From the NCBI GenBank assembly GCA_041913905.1, contig JAYSEK010000012.1, forward strand, positions 1 through 64,000: a stretch of DNA of 64,000 bases, in the 5' to 3' direction. Numbering within the stretch: the stretch's first letter is position 1; each line of letters opens with the position of its first letter. The translations under genes and the position numbers were made by a program. The DNA comes from Roseateles_B sp041913905. GTDB lineage: Bacteria; Pseudomonadota; Gammaproteobacteria; Burkholderiales; Burkholderiaceae_C. This document shows, one piece after another, positions 26,301 to 34,752 of the stretch. Below the pieces are notes generated by a model, which worked only from the letters and a program-made list of their open reading frames with translations, did no database searches and was not told the origin of the DNA.

Positions 26301-26779
26301 AAGCCTTCAGGACCAAGGAACTGGCGGACGAGAACAGGCGCCTGGATTCCGCGGTCACCGAGGCCAACCAGGAGCTCGCCCAGGTCAACAAGCGGCTGCA
26401 GCAGCTGCTGCAGTCCCAGCATGAGCGTATCAGCCGCGAGGAAGTCAGCCTGCAGGTGATGCGCGAATTGCTGGAGAGCGTCCCGCTGCCCATCATCGGC
26501 GCGGACCAGAGCGGCATGATCAGCTACACCAACGAAGAGTCCGAGCGGCTGTTCGTGCACCAGCCGGTGCCCATCGGGAGCTTCGTGGACGAGGTGCTGC
26601 CGGAAGGGCTGCGGTCGCTCTGGACCGAGTCGGGCGAAGCCAGCGCGATGGTGCAGATCGAAGGCCAGGAATACAAGGCCGTCTGCCGGTCTCTGTGGGC
26701 CGCCCGCGAGGGGCAGCCCACGCCGCGTGGCCGGCTGATGGTGCTGATGCCCGTCGTGGGCGAAAGGGAGTGCATATGA
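23303..26779 (+). CDS. Membrane sensor with PAS, degenerate GGDEF, EAL, receiver and PAS domains
   Basis: A 1158-residue multidomain signalling protein. Transmembrane helices at about 31-50 and 283-304 enclose a helical sensor. Then come a PAS region (320-440), GGDEF (445-605) with the active site replaced by GQGEY at 525-529, and EAL (620-870) with EVL at 654, NLSARQLQ, ITESLF, DDFGTGYS, KIDRSIV and AEGVETEGQ intact. A receiver domain follows (886-1000, phospho-acceptor Asp936, KPWDDD), then a coiled coil and a terminal PAS. It is probably a c-di-GMP phosphodiesterase gated by phosphorylation. The ATG at 23303 has a weak ribosome-binding site; a TTG 25 codons upstream is an alternative. It is the first gene of a seven-gene operon. 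Confidence 0.9.
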   Translation: MESTNAFVSTWGSTSGQGAWARLRRLGLNYKLLMAALLCLAAIAVPLRQQLVLSQSLIRSIDRERAGIVHATAIMQSHEALSRLVAGRQGQGALHPVPATQQLQERLAALQAQLSAEPASSELRQAAEEAVRQASRLKASELQQMPTAQAQQVSAPLRQQLLKMMEQVLDQYELVLDPRADTYYLIAASFVQGPELAERLAELGTQKLRQTVEKAVQVNANLADTLMPPLQSLEGSISTLRTSPSPQAEAQAQAALFSWLDVAAYHLGRELDQQRSALRSKQLTQLMLLGLFLIGLVALGRLIARDYLARIQEMHHRAKLLGHAEELAKIGCAETDLMSDRISWTSGMFRLFGEPVSSEPADPDWLYLRVPRGERDMVMRNSQRVSPESPCEFQHRIVRSDGSLRTVLHRAIIDLDDKGWPRRALTILQDITERHDAEQRIERLDKSCPITGLSNRKALLERLQQCLTQLRAGEPGLVLMMMQVHQLGMVMDSMGYEGGDRLLQLVARRLEAAAGKTAVMLAHLGQGEYACLRRLAVNGEPVDPMAEGKALLAVLNEPVRLGDAEFSMSCSLGFSQAPLDSDEGARLLHQAQAALGQARDSDSAICRYDSTLHARTFGRLETEMALRRALEQGRLHLNFQPQLELRHGRIIGTEVLARWNDPVRGAVSPVEFISVAEECGLIAELGEWVMRQACQQAVKWQKAGLRPIRMSVNLSARQLQLPDIAWRVQNILRETGMDPRYLGIEITESLFIEESPHVLRALRAIKALGVEISLDDFGTGYSNLGYLRRLPIDIVKIDRSIVHDVEAAEHDISMTRAVINMAHGLQLKVLAEGVETEGQLAMLMANKCDFIQGFLFSQAVDAETFEQLLSSEQQLPAHLFETDRKRTLLLVDDEENIVSALKRLLRRDGYKILTAHSGAEGLQRLAEHEVDVIISDQRMPGMTGVEFLRRAKELYPTTVRMVLSGYTELQSIADAINEGAIYKFLTKPWDDDGLRKHVQEAFRTKELADENRRLDSAVTEANQELAQVNKRLQQLLQSQHERISREEVSLQVMRELLESVPLPIIGADQSGMISYTNEESERLFVHQPVPIGSFVDEVLPEGLRSLWTESGEASAMVQIEGQEYKAVCRSLWAAREGQPTPRGRLMVLMPVVGERECI

Positions 26780-26952
26780 CAGGCGAGAACACGAGCACGG
26801 ATCAAGCCAAGGCGGGAGATGCGGGCGATGTCAGATCGGCCGCGCAGCGCCGGCTGGATCACCTCTTCCGCCATACCTTGATGGACGGGCAAGTCAGCCC
26901 TTTGTACTTTCTGCTTCAGCGCTTCAGAAGCCGGGCAGAGGAGGTGGCATGA
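26776..26952 (+). CDS. 58-residue protein coupled within the signalling operon
   Basis: The ATG overlaps the stop of the EAL protein (ATGA) and has GGGAG seven bases upstream; its own stop overlaps the next ATG in the same way. The product is hydrophilic at first (MTGENTSTDQAKAGDAGDV) and then basic and helical (AAQRRLDHLFRHTL, SPLYFLLQRFRSRAEEVA). It has no recognised domain. The double overlap supports real translation; a small partner or regulator of the neighbouring proteins is possible (inference). Confidence 0.65.
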   Translation: MTGENTSTDQAKAGDAGDVRSAAQRRLDHLFRHTLMDGQVSPLYFLLQRFRSRAEEVA

Positions 26953-27824
26953 CCATGAGCGTTGCTGATGCTGCAGGGGTCGTTCGACAGCTGCGGGACT
27001 TGCCGACACCCAATGCCGTGGCGCTGGCCTTGTTGAGTTCGCTGGCCGATGAGAGCTTGAGCATCGAGCAGCTCACCCAGAAGATCGCGCTTGACCAGGG
27101 CATCGTGGCCAAGGTCCTGCGTTTGGCGAACTCGCCCTTTTTCGGGCTGGCGAGGCGGGTGACGGCCGTCTCCGATGCCGTCACCATCATCGGTTGGCGC
27201 TCCGTTCGCAACCTGGCCATGGCTGCAGGACTGTCCCGGAGCTTCGACCCGGGACGCTGCCCCAGCTTTGATCTGAGCGCCTATTGGCGTCATGCGGTGG
27301 CCTGTGGGCTCTGCTCGGAAGCCCTGGCCAGGGCGCGCGGCCTGGACGGCGGCATGGCGTTCGGGTGTGGTCTCCTGCATGACCTGGGGCGTATGGCCAT
27401 GGTCTGCGTGGCGCCCGATGAATACGCCCAAATGCTGCGCGCGCGCGCGACTCAGGACACCCGCCTGCTAGATGCCGAGCGCGCAGCACTGGGGCTGGAC
27501 CATGCCGCTCTCGGTGCCGTGCTGGCCGAGCAGTGGTTGCTCGCGCCGGAACTGGTCGACAGCGTGGCCCTGCACCACCAGCCGCCCGAGGACGGCAGCT
27601 CACCCATGGCCGATCTCGTGCACGTGGCCGACTGCATCGCCCATGGGCTGGGCCTGGATGGCACGGCCAGCGAGTCCGTGGCGCCCATGGCCCTGCACAG
27701 CTGGCGACGCATGGACATGGACGAGCCGCGCTGGTTCCTGCTGTTCTCCGAGGTCGAGGCCGAGCATGCGGCCTTGTGCCAATCCCTTTTCCCCGGCGAG
27801 GGAGCCCAACATGAGCGGACATGA
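26949..27824 (+). CDS. HDOD-domain protein
   Basis: A 291-residue protein with an HDOD domain at about residues 10-205: LPTPNAVALALLSSLADESLSIEQLTQKIALDQGIVAKVLRLANSPFFGL, ITIIGWRSVRNLAMA and FGCGLLHDLGRMAMV. HDOD domains usually act as non-catalytic signalling modules next to c-di-GMP and two-component proteins. It overlaps the preceding small ORF by four bases and the following kinase by 14. Confidence 0.9.
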   Translation: MTMSVADAAGVVRQLRDLPTPNAVALALLSSLADESLSIEQLTQKIALDQGIVAKVLRLANSPFFGLARRVTAVSDAVTIIGWRSVRNLAMAAGLSRSFDPGRCPSFDLSAYWRHAVACGLCSEALARARGLDGGMAFGCGLLHDLGRMAMVCVAPDEYAQMLRARATQDTRLLDAERAALGLDHAALGAVLAEQWLLAPELVDSVALHHQPPEDGSSPMADLVHVADCIAHGLGLDGTASESVAPMALHSWRRMDMDEPRWFLLFSEVEAEHAALCQSLFPGEGAQHERT

Positions 27825-28764
27825 GCCGGAGGTCAGCAGTGCGCTGGGGGCCGAAGAGGTCCAGGCCCTGCTGCGCAGCAACCAGGAGCTGAAGCAGCTG
27901 AATGCGCGGCTCAGCGAGGCACAGGAAAAACTGGTTCAGTCGGAGAAGCTGGCGTCCATCGGCCAGCTGGCGGCGGGCGTCGCCCACGAAATCAACAACC
28001 CGATCGGCTTCATCTTTTCGAACTTCGGCACGCTGGAACGCTATCTGACCGACCTGTTCGAGATGCTGGCGGCCTATGAGGCCGCTGAGCCGCTGTTGGC
28101 GGGCACGCCGGTCGGCAGCGAGCTGCGCGCCTTGCGCGCCAAGGTCGAGCTGGATTACCTCAAGGAGGACATCCCGACCTTGATGGCGGAGTCCAAGGAG
28201 GGGATCACCCGCGTGCGAAAGATCGTCCAGGATCTCAAGGACTTCTCCCGGGTGGACAACCACCAGGAATGGGTTCTGGCCGATCTGCACCAGGGTCTGG
28301 AGTCGACGCTCAACATCGTGAACAACGAGATCAAGTACAAGGCCAAGGTCGTCAAGAACTATGGCCAGCTCCCGGAAATCGTGTGCCTGCCCTCGGAGTT
28401 GAACCAGGTCTTCATGAACCTGCTGGTCAACGCCTCGCACGCCATCAGCGGCGATCGGGGCTGCATCACCATCAGCTCGGGTAGCGACGGGGCTCAGGTC
28501 TGGATCGAAATTGCCGACAACGGCTCAGGCATAGCGCCCGAGAACCTGCACAAGATCTTCGATCCCTTCTTCACCACCAAGCCCATCGGGCAGGGGACGG
28601 GACTCGGACTCTCGCTTTCCTATGGCATCGTGAAAAAGCACCATGGTCAGATTCTTGTCGACAGCCAGCAAGGCGTGGGCACGCGCTTTCGCGTGATACT
28701 GCCGATCGAGCAGCCGGAGACGCCGGACGAGGATCTGCCGGCGCAAGCCCAGGCCAGTGGATGA
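27811..28764 (+). CDS. Soluble histidine kinase
   Basis: A 317-residue kinase with no sensor domain or membrane segment. An N-terminal coiled coil (residues 15-45) leads to a dimerisation/phosphoacceptor region with His59 in GVAHEINNPIGF, and then an ATPase domain with N-box NQVFMNLLVNASHAI, DNGSGI, DPFFTTKPIGQGTGLGLSLSYGIV. It is closely similar over the kinase core to the last gene of the operon. GGGAG precedes the ATG, which lies inside the end of the HDOD gene. The HDOD partner upstream may provide its input. Confidence 0.92.
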   Translation: MSGHEPEVSSALGAEEVQALLRSNQELKQLNARLSEAQEKLVQSEKLASIGQLAAGVAHEINNPIGFIFSNFGTLERYLTDLFEMLAAYEAAEPLLAGTPVGSELRALRAKVELDYLKEDIPTLMAESKEGITRVRKIVQDLKDFSRVDNHQEWVLADLHQGLESTLNIVNNEIKYKAKVVKNYGQLPEIVCLPSELNQVFMNLLVNASHAISGDRGCITISSGSDGAQVWIEIADNGSGIAPENLHKIFDPFFTTKPIGQGTGLGLSLSYGIVKKHHGQILVDSQQGVGTRFRVILPIEQPETPDEDLPAQAQASG

Positions 28765-30181
28765 TTCCGTCATGTCAACAATGAGCGAAATCCCCGTCAC
28801 CCCCCCCGAGTCGCTCGCCGGCGCCGCCGAGGCTGAACCGGCGGTGGTCCTCTGCGTAGACGACGAGCCGGCGATCCTCAGTTCGCTGCGTCGCTTGCTG
28901 CGGCCCAAGGGCTACAAAGTCCTGCTGGCCGAAGGCGGGCAGGCCGGACTGGCCGTGCTGGCCCAGGAGCCGGTGGACCTCGTCGTGTCGGACATGCGCA
29001 TGCCGGAGATGGACGGCGCGCAGTTCCTGGAGCAGGTCCGGCAGCGCTGGCCGGACGTGATCCGCATCCTGCTGACGGGATATGCCGACGTCACCTCCAC
29101 CATCGCTGCGATCAACCGCGGCGAGATCCACCGCTACATTTCCAAGCCCTGGGACGATCAGAACATGCTGCTGGTCGTGCAGGACGGCCTGCGGCGCCGG
29201 CGCCTGGAGCAGGAAAACCAACGCCTGCAGGCACTGACCAAGTCGCAGAACCAGGAGCTGCAGGCGCTCAATGCCGGCCTCGAGGCACGGGTCAAGGCGC
29301 GCACCCAGGAGATCCAGCAGATCAACGGCATGCTGGAGCAGGCCTACGCCGAGCTGCAGAGCAACTTCCTGCTCTCCATCAATGTGTTCGCGGGCCTGAC
29401 CGAACTTCGCGACGGCAGCATGGTCGGCTATTCGCGGCAGGTCGCCGATCTGGCCAAGTCGACGGCGCATCGCCTGGGGCTTGGGACGCTCGCAGAGCAA
29501 GACTTGCACATTGCCGGTCTGCTGCACGAGGTGGGCAAGCTGGGCTTCCCCGATGCCCTGCTGCGCAAGCCCATGTCGCTGCTGCGCGGCGAGGAGCTTC
29601 AGCTGTTCAGGCGCCATCCGCTCAATGCAGAGGCGGCGTTGATGCCGCTGGCGCAGTTGCAGCGCGCGGCGCGCCTGGTGCGCTCACAGCATGAGCGACT
29701 GGACGGCAAAGGCTTTCCCGACGGCCTGGCCGGCGAGCAGCTGCCGCTGGCGGCGCAGGTCCTGGCCGCATCGGTGGACTACCACGGGCTGCAGAGCGGG
29801 CGCGTGGCTGAACGTCGCTATACGCCCGATGAGGCGTTGTCCATGATCCGGGGCGGCGCGGATACTCGTTATGCCAGGGCCGTCGTCGAGGCGCTGATAG
29901 AGGCACTCAAGGATCTGGCCGAGCAAAGGCCCCTGGATCTTCTGATCCAGGCCCAGGATCTCAAGGAAGGGATGGTGCTGTCCCGCGATCTGACCAGCCC
30001 GCAGGGCGCCTTGCTGCTGGCCCGCGGCTATGTGTTTGACGCGCGCGTGGTGAAGCAGGTCCGCGAATATGCCCAGCGTGCCGGCGCCAAGCTGCAGCTC
30101 TACATCCGCGTGGATACGGCGAATCCGTCCAAACCTGAAGCGGGCGGCGTGCCAGCGTCTGGTCAGCAGCCACCGGTCTGA
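28757..30181 (+). CDS. Response regulator with degenerate HD-GYP domain
   Basis: A 474-residue RpfG-like protein. The receiver has Asp79 in DLVVSDMRMPEMDG and ends KPWDDQ; a coiled coil (145-200) links it to an HD domain (205-400). Canonical metal-binding residues are altered: HD becomes HE at 257-258, the HHERxDGxGYP motif reads QHERLDGKGFP, and the first helix has Tyr where His is usual. It is therefore unlikely to be a normal c-di-GMP phosphodiesterase. The GTG at 28757 overlaps the kinase stop by eight bases; ATG at 28772 or 28781 is possible. Confidence 0.85.
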   Translation: MDDSVMSTMSEIPVTPPESLAGAAEAEPAVVLCVDDEPAILSSLRRLLRPKGYKVLLAEGGQAGLAVLAQEPVDLVVSDMRMPEMDGAQFLEQVRQRWPDVIRILLTGYADVTSTIAAINRGEIHRYISKPWDDQNMLLVVQDGLRRRRLEQENQRLQALTKSQNQELQALNAGLEARVKARTQEIQQINGMLEQAYAELQSNFLLSINVFAGLTELRDGSMVGYSRQVADLAKSTAHRLGLGTLAEQDLHIAGLLHEVGKLGFPDALLRKPMSLLRGEELQLFRRHPLNAEAALMPLAQLQRAARLVRSQHERLDGKGFPDGLAGEQLPLAAQVLAASVDYHGLQSGRVAERRYTPDEALSMIRGGADTRYARAVVEALIEALKDLAEQRPLDLLIQAQDLKEGMVLSRDLTSPQGALLLARGYVFDARVVKQVREYAQRAGAKLQLYIRVDTANPSKPEAGGVPASGQQPPV

Positions 30182-30191
30182 AAAGGCAATC

Positions 30192-30755
30192 ATGGTGCAG
30201 AAAATTCTCCTGGTCGATGATGAGCCCCACATCCTGCGGGCACTGCAGCGCCTGCTGCGGCTCGGGCTCAAGGATGCTCAGGAGCGGCCTTATGCGCTCG
30301 AGGCCTTTACCGATCCCCGGGAGGCGCTGAAGCGTGCACAGGAGGTGCACTTCGCGCTGGTGGTCTCCGACTACCGGATGCCGCAGATGACGGGCGTGGA
30401 GTTTCTCAAGGGCCTGCGTGAGCTGCAGCCGGATTGCGCGCGCGTCATCTTGTCCGGTTATGCCGACCTCAATGGATTGATGGCCGCCATCAATGAAGTG
30501 GGCATCATGCGCTTCATCTCCAAGCCCTGGAACGATCATGAGCTGCTGTGTGGGCTCAGCCAGATCCTGCGCATCCGCGAGCTCGACATGGAGAACCGCC
30601 GCCTGGCGGACCAGGTTCGTGTGCAGCAGGGGCAGCTCAGTGCCCAGGAGCTGGAGCTGCGTCGGTTGGAAAGCCTGGAGCCTGGGCTGACCAAGGTGAA
30701 TTGGGGGCCTGACGGCTCCTTCCTCCTGGAGGATCCCGGCGAGGTTCAGCTGTGA
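30192..30755 (+). CDS. Receiver-domain protein with coiled-coil tail
   Basis: A 187-residue response regulator. The receiver spans residues 3-130, with acidic pocket DDE at 9-11, phospho-acceptor Asp60 in ALVVSDYRMPQMTGVEF, and KPWNDHE including the conserved lysine. A coiled coil (about 133-165) and a short tail follow, with no DNA-binding domain. It resembles the receivers of the two other operon proteins, so it probably relays phosphate or acts as a partner for the adjacent kinases. Its stop overlaps the next gene start. Confidence 0.88.
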   Translation: MVQKILLVDDEPHILRALQRLLRLGLKDAQERPYALEAFTDPREALKRAQEVHFALVVSDYRMPQMTGVEFLKGLRELQPDCARVILSGYADLNGLMAAINEVGIMRFISKPWNDHELLCGLSQILRIRELDMENRRLADQVRVQQGQLSAQELELRRLESLEPGLTKVNWGPDGSFLLEDPGEVQL

Positions 30756-32875
30756 GTTTCACGCTGCCCCCCATGTTCATCACCGCCCTGGAGGCGGTGA
30801 GCACCCCCACCCTCGTCCATGCCGGCGACAAGGTCCTGCACGCTAACGCCAGCATGCAGCGCCTGCTGGGCTATGACCTGGCCGCCTTGCAGGCCATGCG
30901 CTATGACGCCTGGGCGACCGAGCAGACGAAGGAGGCGCTTTTCGCTTATGGCCAGCGCTGCCTGAGCGAGTCTGGCGAGCTCCCGTCCGCAGAAGCCGAG
31001 GCCGTCACCGCCAGCGGCGCCATCCGCTACCTGGAACTCAATGCCCGGCCGGTCGTGCTCGACGGGCAGGTGCTGGCCGTCATGACCTGCCAGGATCTGA
31101 GTGACATGCGCCACGTGCAGAGCAGCCTGCTGGACGTGGGCCGCGTCTTGCACCAGATCATCGAGAACAGTCCGGTGGCGACCTTCGTATTGAATGCCGA
31201 GCATCGGGTCACGCAATGGAATGCGGCCTGCGCCAAGCTCACCGGCATCGAGATGGTGGACCTGATGATGGGCGAGAAGGAGGCGTGGCAGGCCTTTCAC
31301 AAATGGCCGCGCCCGCTGCTGGCCGACCTCATCATCGACGGAAAGCTGTCGGAGTCGGCGCTCACGGCGGAGGGCGAAAGCTGCCAGCCCTCGCCGCTGA
31401 TTCCGGGGGCCTACGAAGCGGAGCGCTTCTTTGCGCAGATGGGCGAACGCGGGCGCTGGCTGTACCTGACGGCCGCCCCGCTGACCGACGCCCAGGGGCG
31501 CGTGGTGGGGGCCATCGAGACATTGCAGGACGTCACGGCGCGTCGTCAGGCCGAAGAAGAGATCCGCCGGCATCGCCAGGAGCTGGAAGAGCTCGTGGCA
31601 GACCGGACCGCCGAGCTGCTGGGCATGCACCATGAACTTGAGGCATTCCTCGAGAACGCTTCGGTGGGCATCATCACCACCTCGCACCAGCGCATCACCC
31701 GCGCCAACAAGAAGTTCGCCGAGATGTTCGAGTTCGGTAACGAAAGTCCGCTGGACCACCAGAGCATCGAGCTGTTCCCGGACAAGGAGGCCTACGCATC
31801 GCTCGGCGAGGTGGCCTATCCGGTGCTGTCGCGCGGGGAGTCTCTTTCGCATGAAATGGAGATGTGCACGCAGCGTGGCAATCGGCTCTGGGTCCAGTTG
31901 ATTGCCTATGTGGTCGACCCGAACAACGTCGACGCAGGCACGTGGTGGCTGTTGCAGGACCGTACCGAGGTGCGCCGCGTGCAGGCCGAGCTGCAGCAGA
32001 ACTTCGAGCGCATGAAGGAAACCAACGCCAGGCTGGAAGAGGCGCAGAACCAGCTGCTGCAGTCCGAGAAGATGGCGTCCATCGGCCAGCTTGCGGCGGG
32101 CGTCGCACATGAAATCAACAACCCCATCGGCTTCGTCAGCTCCAATCTCGGGACGCTGCGGCGCTACGTCGAAGGCATGTTCGGCCTGCTGGATCAGTAC
32201 GAGCGCGTCGACAGGAACCAGCTGCCGGCCGATCTGAAGCGGGCCATCGAAGGGCAGCGCTCCGAGCTGGACATGGAGTTCCTCAAGGAGGACCTGCCCG
32301 AGCTGCTGGACGAGAGTGACGATGGCCTGACGCGCGTGAAGAAGATCGTCCAGGACCTCAAGGACTTCTCACGCGTGGATCAGTCCGACTGGCAGGATGC
32401 CGACCTGAACGCGGGGCTGGACTCCACGCTGAACGTCGTGATGAACGAGGTCAAGTACAAGGCGGAAATCGTCAAGCATTACTCGCCCCTGCCCACCGTC
32501 CGCTGCCGTGCTGCGCAGCTCAACCAGGTGTTCATGAACCTGATCGTCAATGCGGCGCATGCCATCCCGGAGCGCGGCGTGATCACGCTGTCCACGCGCC
32601 AGGAGGGCGACTGGGTCTGCGTCAGCGTGCAGGACACCGGCTGCGGCATGAGCGAAGCCACCAAGCGGCGCATTTTCGAGCCCTTCTTCACGACCAAGCC
32701 TGTTGGGAAGGGCACGGGGCTGGGGCTGTCGCTGTCTTTCTCCATCGTGAAGAAGCACGGCGGGCGCATCGAGGTGGAGTCCCAGCCGGGCGAGGGCAGC
32801 TGCTTCAACGTCTGGATTCCGATCGCCGGCCCTGCCGAAGTCGACGAGAGCAAGTCCACGGTCGCTGCGGCCTGA
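30752..32875 (+). CDS. Soluble PAS-domain histidine kinase
   Basis: A 707-residue kinase without membrane segments. Three PAS-type regions (about 10-115, 130-270 and 295-420, separated by a coiled coil ending in ADRTAELLGMHHELEAF) precede a phosphoacceptor domain with His453 in GVAHEINNPIGF and an ATPase domain (NQVFMNLIVNAAHAI, EPFFTTKPVGKGTGLGLSLSFSIV). The kinase half is clearly paralogous to the operon's other kinase. The GTG start overlaps the preceding stop as GTGA. The signal may be a small molecule or redox cue sensed by PAS; the cofactor is not readable. Confidence 0.92.
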   Translation: MSFTLPPMFITALEAVSTPTLVHAGDKVLHANASMQRLLGYDLAALQAMRYDAWATEQTKEALFAYGQRCLSESGELPSAEAEAVTASGAIRYLELNARPVVLDGQVLAVMTCQDLSDMRHVQSSLLDVGRVLHQIIENSPVATFVLNAEHRVTQWNAACAKLTGIEMVDLMMGEKEAWQAFHKWPRPLLADLIIDGKLSESALTAEGESCQPSPLIPGAYEAERFFAQMGERGRWLYLTAAPLTDAQGRVVGAIETLQDVTARRQAEEEIRRHRQELEELVADRTAELLGMHHELEAFLENASVGIITTSHQRITRANKKFAEMFEFGNESPLDHQSIELFPDKEAYASLGEVAYPVLSRGESLSHEMEMCTQRGNRLWVQLIAYVVDPNNVDAGTWWLLQDRTEVRRVQAELQQNFERMKETNARLEEAQNQLLQSEKMASIGQLAAGVAHEINNPIGFVSSNLGTLRRYVEGMFGLLDQYERVDRNQLPADLKRAIEGQRSELDMEFLKEDLPELLDESDDGLTRVKKIVQDLKDFSRVDQSDWQDADLNAGLDSTLNVVMNEVKYKAEIVKHYSPLPTVRCRAAQLNQVFMNLIVNAAHAIPERGVITLSTRQEGDWVCVSVQDTGCGMSEATKRRIFEPFFTTKPVGKGTGLGLSLSFSIVKKHGGRIEVESQPGEGSCFNVWIPIAGPAEVDESKSTVAAA

Positions 32876-32991
32876 CCTCCATTTGCCAGCGTCTGCGGGC
32901 GCTGAAGGACGAAGCCTTGCGCCCTCAGCGGGCCGCCTCGCTTGCGGTGCCAGGTCTTGCGTGAGCGAGCGCCAGCGGTCTCTGTGGTCGC

Positions 32992-34545
32992 TCAGTGGCC
33001 TGTCTGGAAGGTGCTGACCAGATCGGTCAGGCGAGCGGCCTGCTGCTGCAGGCTTTCCGCGGCCGCCGTGCTTTGTTCCACCAGGGCCGCGTTCTGTTGG
33101 GTGACCTGGTCCAGTTGCGTGACGGCCGCACCGACCTGCGCAATGCCGCGGGACTGCTCCTGGCTGGCCGTGGCGATCTCGCCGATCAGCTGGCTGACCT
33201 GGCGCACCTGGGTCACGATGCCGCTCATGGATTGCCCTGCCTGCTCCACCAGGCGGTTGCCCTGGTCGACCTGCTCGACGCTCTGGTTGATCAGGCTCTT
33301 GATCTCCTTGGCCGCGCCGGCGCTGCGCTGGGCCAGCGCGCGCACTTCGCCGGCCACGACCGCAAAGCCACGTCCTTGCTCACCCGCGCGGGCCGCCTCG
33401 ACGGCGGCATTCAGGGCCAGGATGTTGGTCTGAAATGCGATGCCGTCGATCACCGAGATGATGTCGGCGATGCGGCGCGAGGAGTCGGCAATGCCCTGCA
33501 TGGTCTGCACCACCTGACCGACCAGCTCGCCGCCTTGACCGGCGGACGATGCCGCCTCTCGGGCCAGGTGGTCGGCCTGGGAAGCCGTCGCGGCATTGTT
33601 GCTCACCGTGCCTGCCAGTTGCTCCATGGAGGCCGCGGTCTGCTGCAGGTTGCTGGCCTGCTCCTCGGTGCGCTGGCTCAGGTCCGCCGTGCCGGTGGCG
33701 ATCTCGGTGGAACCGGTGGCGATCGTATCGCTGCTTTCGCGCACGCGCCGCACCATGCCTGAGAGCTTGGCTGACATGGCGTTGAGTGCCTCCAGGAGCT
33801 CATGCGGCTCGTCGCGGCCGTGGCTGCGGACCTGCTCACGCAGGTCTCCGTCCGCCACCTGCCGGGCCAGCTGCACGGCCTGGCCCAGCGGCGCGACGAT
33901 GGAGCGCGTGCAGTACCGCGCCGCGGCGATGGCCAGCAGCACGGTGACGGCTGACAGCCCCAGCGACCACAGCCTGACCTGCTTCTGCAGGGCCTCCAAC
34001 TCGACAAAGCTGCCCTGGGCGCCCTGGACCTGCAAGGCGATCAGTTGCTCGATGGCGGCCTTGGCCTGCAGGCCAAGGGGCTGGATCTTCTGGCCATACA
34101 CCTGCTCGGCTCCGGCGCTGTCTCCTTGCTTGAGCAGGTCACGGGCCGCGAGCAGTCCTTGCTTGACGTAGGCTCCGCGCGTTTCGGCGAAGCGCTCGGC
34201 TTGCGCCTTTTCCGCGCCGGCCAGTGGACCCTGCATATAGAGCTTCCAGGTCTCTGTCACCTGCGCGATATTGGCACGCAGCTGCTGGTCCAGCGATTCG
34301 AGCTTCGCGGGCTGCGGGTCTCTCAGCATCTCCATCACGAGCACGCGGTTGCGCAGCATCAGTGCGTCGATGGCGCCGATCTGCTGGATGGGGAGGGTCC
34401 GTTGCGAATACAGCTGCTGCGCCTGCTCATGCATGCGCTGGCTCCAATGCCAGCCCACGCCGCTCAGCGTCATCATCAGCACCAGCATCAGGCCAAAGGC
34501 CAAGCCCAGCCGCACGCCTATCCTCAAATTCCTGAGGCTGTCCAT
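32992..34545 (-). CDS. Methyl-accepting chemotaxis protein
   Basis: A 517-residue receptor. Transmembrane helices at about 11-32 and 190-210 bracket a four-helix-bundle periplasmic sensor (4HB-type, residues 33-188). HAMP follows (212-265), then the signalling domain with the hairpin ISVIDGIAFQTNILALNAAVEAARAGEQGRGFAVVAGEVRALAQRSA. There is no C-terminal CheR-binding pentapeptide. The start at 34545 (MDSLRNLRIG) follows GGGAG and is typical of this Tsr-like class in Burkholderiales. The ligand is unknown. Confidence 0.93.
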   Translation of the reverse strand: MDSLRNLRIGVRLGLAFGLMLVLMMTLSGVGWHWSQRMHEQAQQLYSQRTLPIQQIGAIDALMLRNRVLVMEMLRDPQPAKLESLDQQLRANIAQVTETWKLYMQGPLAGAEKAQAERFAETRGAYVKQGLLAARDLLKQGDSAGAEQVYGQKIQPLGLQAKAAIEQLIALQVQGAQGSFVELEALQKQVRLWSLGLSAVTVLLAIAAARYCTRSIVAPLGQAVQLARQVADGDLREQVRSHGRDEPHELLEALNAMSAKLSGMVRRVRESSDTIATGSTEIATGTADLSQRTEEQASNLQQTAASMEQLAGTVSNNAATASQADHLAREAASSAGQGGELVGQVVQTMQGIADSSRRIADIISVIDGIAFQTNILALNAAVEAARAGEQGRGFAVVAGEVRALAQRSAGAAKEIKSLINQSVEQVDQGNRLVEQAGQSMSGIVTQVRQVSQLIGEIATASQEQSRGIAQVGAAVTQLDQVTQQNAALVEQSTAAAESLQQQAARLTDLVSTFQTGH

Positions 34546-34650
34546 CTCTTGCACTCCCTGGTGTTCCCTCCGGGGTGGTGCGACTTTGCAGGTCGTCTTG
34601 TCGAAGGGAGCCAGGATACGGCGTAAGCAGGGGTTGGGTGCTTGAGCAGG

Positions 34651-34698
34651 ATCAAGGCCGGGATCAAGACCGAGACCAAGCCCGGAATCAAGACCAAG
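34651..34698. repeat. Four degenerate 12-bp tandem repeats
   Basis: Units ATCAAGGCCGGG, ATCAAGACCGAG, ACCAAGCCCGGA and ATCAAGACCAAG follow one another between the chemotaxis receptor and the caspase-like gene. It is non-coding in any supported gene. A simple-sequence expansion is the plainest reading. Confidence 0.7.
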
Positions 34699-34752
34699 AG
34701 GCAGCAAGGCTGCTGATGGCGGCAAGGCCGGTGTAGTCGGCCTCGCGTCAGA

